Made by a program: the position numbers and the translations under genes
Notes under the pieces: generated by a model
Seen by the model: the letters and a program-made list of their open reading frames with translations, nothing else
Databases searched by the model: none
Told to the model about the DNA's origin: nothing
Part shown: positions 56,701-64,000 of the stretch, piece after piece
Position numbering within the stretch: the stretch's first letter is position 1
How the letters are laid out: each line of letters starts with the position of its first letter
Source of the DNA: Gordonia zhaorongruii
Lineage (GTDB): Bacteria; Actinomycetota; Actinomycetes; Mycobacteriales; Mycobacteriaceae
NCBI RefSeq assembly: GCF_007559005.1
Contig: NZ_CP041763.1
Coordinates: 434,001 to 498,000, forward strand
Reading direction: 5' to 3'
DNA length: 64,000 nt

Positions 56701-59700
56701 CGGAGATGGGGAGCTGCTCGCCGACGATCGAGTCCGCGAAGTCGTGCACCGACAGGGCCACCTGAAAGAGCGGTCCGCGACCGGGGAGCCGGGGCGGGTT
56801 CACCGCCGACACCACGTCGTCGAACGGAGCGGCGAGGTGATCCCACGCGTCGAGGTCGTCGGTGCGCACGCGGTCCAGCAGGGAGTGGGCGCTGGCGCCA
56901 GGATCGACGAGCGTGCGCAGCGCGATGGTGTTGACGAACATGCCGACCACTGCTCGGAAGTCCCGCTGACCGTGAGCACTGTTTCCGACGATCGCGCGAG
57001 TGTCCACGGGGGTGCCGATCACCAGATCGTCTCCCGATCCGAGCCGATTGAGGAGGACGGCGAGCGCCGCGTGCAGGACGGTGAACGCCGATGTCGAGCT
57101 CGCCCGGGCGAAGGCGGCGACCGCATCACGGAGTTCGCACTCGACCGGGAGGTCGACGGTTGCGCCACCGGTCCGGTCAGTGTGGGCTGGGTCGGCGTCG
57201 ACGCTCGTCACCGCGGGAGCACCCGCGAGGTGCGAGCTCCAGTAGCGGAGGTCGGCGTCTCTGCGCTCGTCGTCCCCGGCAAGCGCGTGATCACGGTAAT
57301 CGGGTACTGCCGGAACCGGCGGGTCCGCAGGGGCGGCTGCCCCTGCACGGGCACGGTAAGCATCGAGCAGGTCACCGATGATGATCGGCATCGAGCCACC
57401 GTCCGCGGCGATGTGGTGCAGCACCAGGATCAGGGCGTGGCTGTCGCCGCTCCCGGTGAGGGCCGCTCGCAGCGGTGCGTCGACGGTGAGATCGAAGGGG
57501 CGGTCGCACAGGGCGGCGACGACTGCCTTCGGATCGTCGCGGCCTGCGTCGATCGTGCCGACGATATCCTCCGGATCGTCGAGAACGACACCGACCGGGC
57601 CGGTGTCGGTATCGGCGTAGATCGTGCGCAGCACGGCATGGCGCGCGACCACGTCCACGAGTGCTCCACGTAATGCCGCAGTGTCCAGGCTGCCGTGCAG
57701 ACGAAGCACGAACGGCATCGCGTAGTCGGTGGACTGGGGCGAGCTGCGGTGCAATGACCACAGGCGCTTCTGCATGGGCGCCAGCGGGATGCGCGTCGGC
57801 CGCGCGGTGGCGGCTGAGACGACCGGTACCGGCGAGGTGATGTCCGCGATGGCGGACTCCACGTCGAGTAACTGGGCGAGACGTTCGATGCTCGGATCGT
57901 CGAAGACCGCGCGTACGCGGATTGGATCACCGCGGTGCACCGCATTGATCCGGCTGACCAGCGTTGTGGCCTGCAATGAGGTGCCGCCGAGCGTGAAGAA
58001 GTCGTCGTCCGGTCCGACACTGCCGGAAGGGATCCCGAGCGCATCGCAGACGAGCTCCGCTAGTACCTGTTCGGCGCCGGGGGCGGGTGCTCGCGCGGGC
58101 GTCTGGTCGGTCGGTTCCGGTGCGGGCAGTGCTGCGCGGTCGACCTTGCCGTTGACGGTCAGCGGGATGGCGTCGACGACGGTGACCGTCGACGGCACCA
58201 TCTGCCGTGGCAGATGCTCGGCCGCGAAGGAGACGAGTCCGGCCCCGGTGACACCGTCGCTGCCGACAGTTGCGTAGCTGTTCAGATGAGCAGTCTCGCC
58301 GGACCCGTCGACGACGGTCACCGCGGTGAGGACCCCGGTGTGGCTCGCCAGAACCGAATCGACTTCGTCGAGTTCGATGCGGAATCCGCGGACCTTCACC
58401 TGCCGGTCGTCGCGGCCGTGAAAGGACAGTCGGCCGGCCAGATCGACGGATGCGAGGTCGCCCGTTCGGTACATCCGCTCACCGGAACCGCCCGGTGCAG
58501 CAACGAACGACGTCGAGGTCTGGGCGGACCGGTTCAGGTAGCCGCGTGCGAGCCCTGGACCGCTCAGGTAGAGCTCGCCCGGAGCGTAGGGCGGAAGCGG
58601 CCTCAGACGGGAGTCGAGTACGTGCGCCGATGCGCCGTCGACGGGGCTGCCGATCGTGATCGGTTCCGTCGGCGAAAGCGCCGACATCGTGGCGACGATG
58701 GTGGTCTCGGTGGGGCCATAGCAGTTGAGGAAGGTCCGACCGGCCCCCCAGCGCGCCACCAACTCGCGGGCGAACGATTCCCCGCCGACACCCAGGCACT
58801 TCAGATCAGGGAGGTCGCGAGGCGATGCGGCAGCCAGTGCCGCCGGTGTGACGAACGCGTGGCTGACGTGTTGCGCGGCGAGGAACTCGGTGAGCTCGTC
58901 GCCGCCGTAGATGGACGTCGGTGCGATCACCATCGTCGCCGCGGCGTCGAGTGCCAGCAGAAGCTCCAGCATCGACGCATCGAAACCGGGGGAGGCGAAG
59001 TGGAGGGTGCGACTGGTGCGCTCCACTCCGTAGCGCCGCGTCTGAGTGGCAGCGAACGGGGCGAGGCCGCGATGGCTGACCGAGACGCCCTTGGGCATGC
59101 CGGTGGTCCCCGAGGTGTAGATGACGTACGCGCACCCGTCGATCCTGCGCGCGGGACGATTCCGCAGCAGTCCGCGGGTTCCAGTCAGATCGTTGGCCAG
59201 ATCATCAGTGGTCAGCCAGTGGATCCCGGGAGTGGAGGCAGTGACCGGACCCGGGACAGTGATCCCGAACCGGGCGCCGGAATCGGTCACCATGTGCCGG
59301 ATGCGCTCGGACGGATGGCGGGTATCGACCGGCATGATCGCCGCACCGGTCTTGGCGACCGCCCAGAAGGCCAGCACCGATTCGACCGACCGGCCGATGG
59401 CGACGGCGACGATCTCGTCGGGGCCGACTCCGTGGCCGGTGAGACTGCGTGCCCAGCGGTCCGAACGTCGTCCGGCCTCGCGGTAGGTCAGTCGAGTGGT
59501 CCCGTCATCGAGGGCGATCGTGTCGGGATGAGCGCTGACAGCGTCGTCGATGAGATCGGCGAGGTGACGCGGTCGTGTCGCAGGATCGACGTGGCCTACC
59601 TCGCCGACTGTCGTGTCCTGACCGTCGGACGGGCGCAGGAGGCGGTACTCGCCGATGGGTCGTTCCGGGTCGTCGGCGATCTGGTGGGCGAGTGCGACGA

Positions 59701-62700
59701 AACGTTCGGCGAGATCGGCGATGCGGCGTTCGCTGTAGATTCCGGCGTCGTAGGTGAAGCGTGCGATGCCGTCCCGGATGCGCAGTTCCAGGTCGAATCG
59801 GGAGCTACCGGTGCCGACCTCGCGCGCGGCGGCCTGCAGGCCATCGAGATCCACCTGGTCAACGCCCGCGGTCTCCTGGGGGAGGTCGTCGAAGGTGAGT
59901 GCGACGCCGAAGATCGGGTGACGTCCGGTGCGCGGGGGCGCGACAGCCGCGACGAGCTGCTCGAAGGGCAGGTCGGCGTGCGAGAGGGATTCCAGGTCGG
60001 CATGCCGGATATCGGTGAGGAGCGCGCTGAACCGCGCCCGCGAGTCGACTTGGACGCGCAGCGGCACCGAGTTGACGAACATGCCCACCAGATCGGCGAG
60101 CTTGGGATCGGTCCGGCCGGCTACCGGCGTGCCGATCACGACATCGCTGACGCCCGTCGCCACATGCGCGGACGGGTCCGCGGACATCCGATGCAGCAGT
60201 GTCGCCAGAATCGCGTGCACGGTCATGAACTCGGTGGTGCCGCGACCTGTACGGGCCGCAAGCTCCGAGCGGAGCTCCGCGGTGAACGGGACGTCGACCG
60301 TTCCGGCGCGGCCGGTCGATGACGGATCATCGAGATCGGGGGCGACTAGCGGAACGTGGGCGATGCCTGCGAGCTGGCCACGCCACCAGCCGGTGAGTTC
60401 GTCGAGGCGCGTCGCCGGAGGATCCGCGGCTACGGGCTGGGCGAGTGTCGCGGACTGCCACCGCAGGTAGTCGCGGTATGTGACGGCAGGTGCATCGGCT
60501 TGCTGCGGATCACGTCCGGCGTGCAGGTCGGCGTAGGCCGCCCCGATGTCCCGTGCGAGCGGACCCATGGAGGCGCCGTCGGCGGCGATGTGGTGAATGA
60601 TCATGGTGAGCCGGTGATGGGCGGTGGGGCCCTCGTCGGGGAGCCTGTGTAGCGCGGTCCGTACCGGGCAATCGATGGTCAGATCGAACGCGGCGGATGC
60701 GAGGGCGGCGGACTGCTCTTCCCAACCGTCTTCGTCGACCGCGACGGGAGTGAGCCCGGTATCGAGAGCATCGGCGGGGATGACGTCCAACGTCGGGCGG
60801 CCGTCGCTGGCGGGGTATCGGGTGCGCAGTGGCTCATGCCGGCCGATCGTGTGCCGCAGAGCGCCCTCGAGGGCGGCGACGTCGAGGGCGCCGTGCAGGT
60901 CGAGCGCGAACGCGATGTTGTATGCACCGCCGTCTTGTGCGTCGGCGAGCTGGTTGAGGAACCACAGCTGCTGCTGCGCCGAGCCTGGTTCGACGGGGGC
61001 GCTGGAGGTCTCCGTGGTGTCGCGGACCAGCGGCACCAGCGGCCGGTCGGCATGATCGGCATCACCGACATGATCTGCATCGCCGAGGAGCCGGGCGATT
61101 GCGGCCACACGCGGATCATCGAACAGTGCACGGACCGCGATTCGCGTCTGTGCACTCTGCTCGAGGACACCGGTCAACTGGGTCGCGAGAAGCGAGTTTC
61201 CGCCGAGCTCGAAGAAGTCGTCCTCACGTCCGATGCCGTGAGCCGGGACGTTGAGGACACTGCCGATCGCCCGTGCCACGGCGTGCTCAGCCGCACCGCG
61301 CAGCGGCGTGTGGGCGTGATCGGGTGCAGCGCCGGGCTCGGGCAGCGCACGTACGTCCACCTTGCCGACCGGGGTCACCGGGATCTCGTCGAGGGCGATG
61401 ATCGTCGCGGGCACCATGTGGCGCGGCAGGCTGTCGGCCAGCCGGTCCCGCAGGTCGCGGGCAGCCGCGGCGTTCAGCGTCCGTCCCGGGGCTGCGGTGA
61501 CGTAGGCGACGAGCCTCGCGGAGTCGTCGGTTCCGGCGACGACCGTTACCGCGTCCCGAACGGCATTGTCGGAGACGAGCGCTGCGTCGATCTCACCGAG
61601 TTCGATGCGGTGGCCGCGGACCTTGGTCTGATGGTCGGCGCGGCCACGGAACTCCAGAGTGTGATCGGCCCGCCAGCGCACCAGGTCGCCGGTGCGGTAC
61701 ATCCGTTCGCCGGGCTCCCCGAACGGGTTCGCGATGAACCGCTTCGAGGTCAGCGGGCGCACGCCGTGGTACCCGCGTGCGAGGTGCGATCCGCACAGGT
61801 ACAGCTCGCCGACGATGCCCGGAGCGACCGGCCGCAGACGCTCGTCGAGCACCAGTGCGGACACCCCGCGGATCGGACGCCCGATGGTCAGTGAGTGGTT
61901 CGGCCCGATCTGCTCCGACATCGTCGCCACGACGGTCGCCTCGGTCGGCCCGTAGGCGTTGATCAGGCGACGCCCTGCTGACCAGCGGCGGACCGCCTCC
62001 GAGTTGGGGTGCTCACCGCCGATGACGAGGGTGCTCAGCTGCGGCAGGTCGTCCGGCGACATCGTCGTCAGCAATGACGGAGTGAGGAACGCGTGGGTGA
62101 TCGTGGAATCGGCCATCAGATCAGACAGTTCGCGACCGCCGAGGAGACCGGCCGGTGCGATGTACATGCTCGCGGCGGCGCCGACCGCCATGATCATCTC
62201 GAGCACAGAGGCGTCGAAGCTCGGCGACGCGAGGTGCAGTGTCCGGCTCTCTCCCGTGAGCGCCAGATGCGATACCTGTTCGGCGGCGAAGTCGGCGAGA
62301 CCTCGGTGGCCCACCACGACGCCCTTCGGCCGTCCGGTGGTCCCCGAGGTGTAGATCAGGTACGCGGGCTGATCGACGTTCACCGACTCGGTGCGGTCGG
62401 CGTCGGTGATGCCCGAGGCCGAATGGTCTTGCAGGGTGTCGATGATGTCGGCCGAGTCGAGGACGATGGTGGTGCGGTCGTGCGCCTCGGTGAGGAGAGT
62501 GCGGGACGCCTGGTCGGTGACGACGATCCGCGCACCGGAGTCGGCGAGCATGAACTCGGTACGTGCGCGTGGGTACCCAGGATCGACCGGAACCCAAGCG
62601 GACCCGGACTTGGCGACTGCCCACAGCGTGATCATCCAGTCGACCCCGCGAGGCAGCGACACGGCGACGTAACGCTCCGGCCCGGCGCCGGCTGCGATCA

Positions 62701-64000
62701 GCAGCCGTGCCAACCGGTTGGACGACTCGTCGAGCTCGCGGTAGGTCAGCTGACGAGTGCTCGAGGTGTCAACCACCGCGGGGCGGAAGGGATCCGCGGC
62801 GACCGCGGTGCGGAGGAGCTGTGACAGATGTTCCACCGGGCGGGATCCGCCACCCACTGCGGGCACCAGGTCGAGCCGGTCGGCGGGATCGAGGGTGCAG
62901 GCGTCGCCGATCGAGATCTGGGGATCGTTCGATACCGTCTGCAGCAGCCTCACGCACCGTGAGGCGAGTCCCGCAGCGGTGTCGTGGTCGAAGAGCTCGT
63001 CCGCGTATCCGAGGGCGAGCTCCATGCCCCGGTTCTCGTCGGCCGCAGCGGACTGGTGGGAGACGGTGAACTCCAGGTCGAACTTGATGGTGCCGGTATC
63101 GACCTTGGCTGCGGTCGCCGACAGTCCGACGAAGTCGAGGGAGACCCGGGTGGCGTCCTCCAGTGCGACCGACACGTCGAAATAGGGTTGGCCGCTGCTG
63201 CTGCGCGGAGGATTCAGCTCGGTGACCAGTCGGTCGAACGGGACGTCGGCGTTGTCGAACGCGGCTAGGTCGCGTTCGCGCACGGTGGCCAGCAGGTCAG
63301 CGAACGAGGCGTTCTTATCCACCGGCGTCCGAAGGGCGAGCGTGTTGACGAACATGCCGACCAGCGGATCGAGATCATCGGTGCCACGTCCCGAGACCGG
63401 CGTGCCGACCACCACGTCGTCGGTGGTCGACACAGTGCGCAGCAGGGCGGCTACGGCGGCGTGCACGACCATGAAGAGGGTGGTGTCGTGTCGTTCGGCC
63501 AGTTGCACGAGACGGGTTCGGGTGGCGGCGTCGATCGGTGCGCAGACGTACGCCCCCGACCGTGTATCGGCGCGCGACGGAGACCGGTCGTAGGGAAGTT
63601 CCGTGTCGACGGGAGCGTTGCGCAGGGCGTCGGCCCAGTAGCCGATCTGGCGGCCGGCAGTGGATGCCGGATCGTCGAGCCACGCGATTCGGTCGGCGCT
63701 CGCCTGACCGTAGGTAATCGGGAGCTCGTTCCATGCAGGAGCTTCACCGGCCTGCCGGGACCGATACGCGGCCGCCAGGTCGGTGGCCAACGGGCCGAGC
63801 GACCACCCGTCGGCGGCGATGTGGTGAATCACCACGACGAGGGCGTGGTCGTGATTGCCGTTGGTGATGATCCGCGCCCGGATCGGCAAGTCCGCGGTGA
63901 GATCGAAGGGTTGAGCGGCGAAATCCGTAGCGCTCCCGGCCGAACTCGCATCGTAGGCGGGGATCTGGACGAGTCCGTCGGCCGCCGGATGCACGCGCTG
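53771..64000 (-). CDS. Non-ribosomal peptide synthetase, terminal modules (5' end outside window)
   Basis: An open frame of over 3400 residues enters from the right edge. Residues are counted from a codon at 63994. Order: C (1-375, HHIAADGWS), A1 (386-880), T1 (FFELGGNSL, about 930), C2 (1000-1455, HHIAADGAS), A2 (1475-1950), T2 (FFTLGGTSL, about 2000), C3 (2065-2515, HHIAADGGS), A3 (2525-3025), T3 (FFDIGGDSL, about 3078), TE (3150-3395, Ser3223 in GWSLGG, His about 3369). No epimerisation or methylation domain is seen. Ten-residue pocket codes aligned by eye to GrsA: DALFVGAVVK, DALFGGCIVK, DALFAGVIIK, all hydrophobic. The chain is released by the TE; product unknown. Confidence 0.95.
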   Translation of the reverse strand, partial: QRVHPAADGLVQIPAYDASSAGSATDFAAQPFDLTADLPIRARIITNGNHDHALVVVIHHIAADGWSLGPLATDLAAAYRSRQAGEAPAWNELPITYGQASADRIAWLDDPASTAGRQIGYWADALRNAPVDTELPYDRSPSRADTRSGAYVCAPIDAATRTRLVQLAERHDTTLFMVVHAAVAALLRTVSTTDDVVVGTPVSGRGTDDLDPLVGMFVNTLALRTPVDKNASFADLLATVRERDLAAFDNADVPFDRLVTELNPPRSSSGQPYFDVSVALEDATRVSLDFVGLSATAAKVDTGTIKFDLEFTVSHQSAAADENRGMELALGYADELFDHDTAAGLASRCVRLLQTVSNDPQISIGDACTLDPADRLDLVPAVGGGSRPVEHLSQLLRTAVAADPFRPAVVDTSSTRQLTYRELDESSNRLARLLIAAGAGPERYVAVSLPRGVDWMITLWAVAKSGSAWVPVDPGYPRARTEFMLADSGARIVVTDQASRTLLTEAHDRTTIVLDSADIIDTLQDHSASGITDADRTESVNVDQPAYLIYTSGTTGRPKGVVVGHRGLADFAAEQVSHLALTGESRTLHLASPSFDASVLEMIMAVGAAASMYIAPAGLLGGRELSDLMADSTITHAFLTPSLLTTMSPDDLPQLSTLVIGGEHPNSEAVRRWSAGRRLINAYGPTEATVVATMSEQIGPNHSLTIGRPIRGVSALVLDERLRPVAPGIVGELYLCGSHLARGYHGVRPLTSKRFIANPFGEPGERMYRTGDLVRWRADHTLEFRGRADHQTKVRGHRIELGEIDAALVSDNAVRDAVTVVAGTDDSARLVAYVTAAPGRTLNAAAARDLRDRLADSLPRHMVPATIIALDEIPVTPVGKVDVRALPEPGAAPDHAHTPLRGAAEHAVARAIGSVLNVPAHGIGREDDFFELGGNSLLATQLTGVLEQSAQTRIAVRALFDDPRVAAIARLLGDADHVGDADHADRPLVPLVRDTTETSSAPVEPGSAQQQLWFLNQLADAQDGGAYNIAFALDLHGALDVAALEGALRHTIGRHEPLRTRYPASDGRPTLDVIPADALDTGLTPVAVDEDGWEEQSAALASAAFDLTIDCPVRTALHRLPDEGPTAHHRLTMIIHHIAADGASMGPLARDIGAAYADLHAGRDPQQADAPAVTYRDYLRWQSATLAQPVAADPPATRLDELTGWWRGQLAGIAHVPLVAPDLDDPSSTGRAGTVDVPFTAELRSELAARTGRGTTEFMTVHAILATLLHRMSADPSAHVATGVSDVVIGTPVAGRTDPKLADLVGMFVNSVPLRVQVDSRARFSALLTDIRHADLESLSHADLPFEQLVAAVAPPRTGRHPIFGVALTFDDLPQETAGVDQVDLDGLQAAAREVGTGSSRFDLELRIRDGIARFTYDAGIYSERRIADLAERFVALAHQIADDPERPIGEYRLLRPSDGQDTTVGEVGHVDPATRPRHLADLIDDAVSAHPDTIALDDGTTRLTYREAGRRSDRWARSLTGHGVGPDEIVAVAIGRSVESVLAFWAVAKTGAAIMPVDTRHPSERIRHMVTDSGARFGITVPGPVTASTPGIHWLTTDDLANDLTGTRGLLRNRPARRIDGCAYVIYTSGTTGMPKGVSVSHRGLAPFAATQTRRYGVERTSRTLHFASPGFDASMLELLLALDAAATMVIAPTSIYGGDELTEFLAAQHVSHAFVTPAALAAASPRDLPDLKCLGVGGESFARELVARWGAGRTFLNCYGPTETTIVATMSALSPTEPITIGSPVDGASAHVLDSRLRPLPPYAPGELYLSGPGLARGYLNRSAQTSTSFVAAPGGSGERMYRTGDLASVDLAGRLSFHGRDDRQVKVRGFRIELDEVDSVLASHTGVLTAVTVVDGSGETAHLNSYATVGSDGVTGAGLVSFAAEHLPRQMVPSTVTVVDAIPLTVNGKVDRAALPAPEPTDQTPARAPAPGAEQVLAELVCDALGIPSGSVGPDDDFFTLGGTSLQATTLVSRINAVHRGDPIRVRAVFDDPSIERLAQLLDVESAIADITSPVPVVSAATARPTRIPLAPMQKRLWSLHRSSPQSTDYAMPFVLRLHGSLDTAALRGALVDVVARHAVLRTIYADTDTGPVGVVLDDPEDIVGTIDAGRDDPKAVVAALCDRPFDLTVDAPLRAALTGSGDSHALILVLHHIAADGGSMPIIIGDLLDAYRARAGAAAPADPPVPAVPDYRDHALAGDDERRDADLRYWSSHLAGAPAVTSVDADPAHTDRTGGATVDLPVECELRDAVAAFARASSTSAFTVLHAALAVLLNRLGSGDDLVIGTPVDTRAIVGNSAHGQRDFRAVVGMFVNTIALRTLVDPGASAHSLLDRVRTDDLDAWDHLAAPFDDVVSAVNPPRLPGRGPLFQVALSVHDFADSIVGEQLPISEDLVGEVAELDSHTAKFDLQFTVTGMNAESGRPSLSLTFARNRYSREQAKELGVRLLRVVRALVADPHRAVGDIRITDPLEVAGLAPVSGPAARPARTYSELLDDAVRRNPGGIAVTAEDADGTPVALTYRELDARANRLARLLLQHGVARRPESVVAMAIPRSVEAVVAIWAIVRTGAAYVPVDPTYPADRIAHMLADSGAEWVVTIAAETGALVGHASEIVIDGPAARRQLTEMSPAPVEHHELPRPIDVDQLAYVIYTSGSTGTPKGVLVPHRGLRAVRDELASRMAPGPDSRVLHFASPSFDASVLEFLLAAAGAATLVIAPTSIFGGSDLQDLVRRTGITHAFITPAAVATMSPERVPSLTSLAVGGEAIAPELVRTWSSGRTLINVYGPTETTIITTSSQPLSPDDRVTIGRPHNGVGALVLDDRLHPVPLGVAGELYLLGSQVTRGYHGRPQLTSTRYVAAPMVLGPEFAGRCMYRTGDLVRWTRDQAIEYVGRADDQVQVRGFRVELGEIDDALTTESHVRAAVTVADTSSGTTVLHSYVSLDEHDTSFDVAALRRSVARLLPRHMMPATVTVLAQLPMTPVGKIDRRALPAPAAPSGATSDDDRGKAISDTEEAVVDAFAAVLGLGRVGRRDNFFDIGGDSLLATTLVTRLREQGHPTAVPDIFAAPTPVELAAVLADARSDDPADRGAARARAALAPMLTLRAGDPASTKTPLFVIHPAIGLSWSFTSLLPYIDDGRPVYGLQNPSLSGAEPATSVDELAADYVRRIRDTAPHGPYHLLGWSLGGLIAQEVGVALQRAGERVDRLILLDSYVLADHPGLARTESMRELLGEFGIDDSAGTGEPDLNDLSDAVRAGGGPLAELSRDDLAAVQSTFSSAGSLAAQWKPRVFNGDAVFVTATQHSNGVSARHDWVGRITGTVTDVRVDCTHARMLLPENVSHYGYVVDARRPAMWWTGGGHSDGRKEVR

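Noticed and set aside
53771..64000. Assigning amino acids to the three NRPS A domains
   Set aside because: The codes were aligned by eye and do not match a signature I know firmly; only hydrophobic character is claimed.

Overview
The window is GC-rich actinobacterial DNA, most likely from Gordonia or a close relative in the Mycobacteriales. Grounds for this are a mycolyltransferase, a KstR-controlled sterol catabolic gene set, a purS-purQ-M18 aminopeptidase order like that of mycobacteria, MbtH and an NRPS, sigK-rskA, and a LuxR/LAL-type regulator next to ben genes. I saw no rRNA, tRNA, CRISPR array, IS element or phage gene.

Layout. 1-5.4 kb is housekeeping: 3' end of a glutathione peroxidase, purS, purQ, an M18 aminopeptidase, a divergent HxlR/QorB-like redox pair and a secreted beta-propeller-like protein. 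5.9-8.4 kb is clpC, with a ClgR-like box upstream. 8.6-10.7 kb holds two tandem paralogous four-helix membrane proteins, the second with a long Gln/Gly/Tyr-rich tail. 10.8-15 kb is envelope-related: an SGNH esterase, a membrane acyltransferase and a mycolyltransferase. 15.1-24.7 kb is a compact sterol side-chain block: kstR, divergent fadE34, then fadE28-fadE29-chsH2-chsH1-ltp2-fadD, with KstR boxes at both promoters. 24.7-27.4 kb has two DUF732-like lipoproteins and an ABC-F ATPase.

27.7-44.0 kb is a complete benzoate to central metabolism route. BenABCD oxidises benzoate to catechol, CatABC converts catechol to 3-oxoadipate enol-lactone, and PcaD, PcaIJ and PcaF finish to succinyl-CoA and acetyl-CoA. 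The genes form three units: pcaFDIJ (+), benAB-[benC-FCD-benD]-benR (-), and catB, catC, catA (-), plus a LysR regulator and a AAA+ ATPase. benC and benD are fused in one 945-residue ORF with a GntR-type FCD sensor-like domain between them, the most unusual protein architecture in the window.

44.2-46.8 kb has an alpha/beta hydrolase, a DHA2-type MFS exporter and a tiny membrane peptide. 46.9-50.0 kb is a second KstR-controlled operon (kstD, an hsd4B-like hydratase, a DUF6918 gene) with two overlapping KstR boxes. 50.1-51.5 kb is sigK-rskA. 51.6 kb to the right edge is an NRPS locus on the minus strand: a giant NRPS cut by the window edge (C-A-T-C-A-T-C-A-T-TE visible), MbtH, and a DrrAB-like exporter, chained by overlapping stop/start codons.
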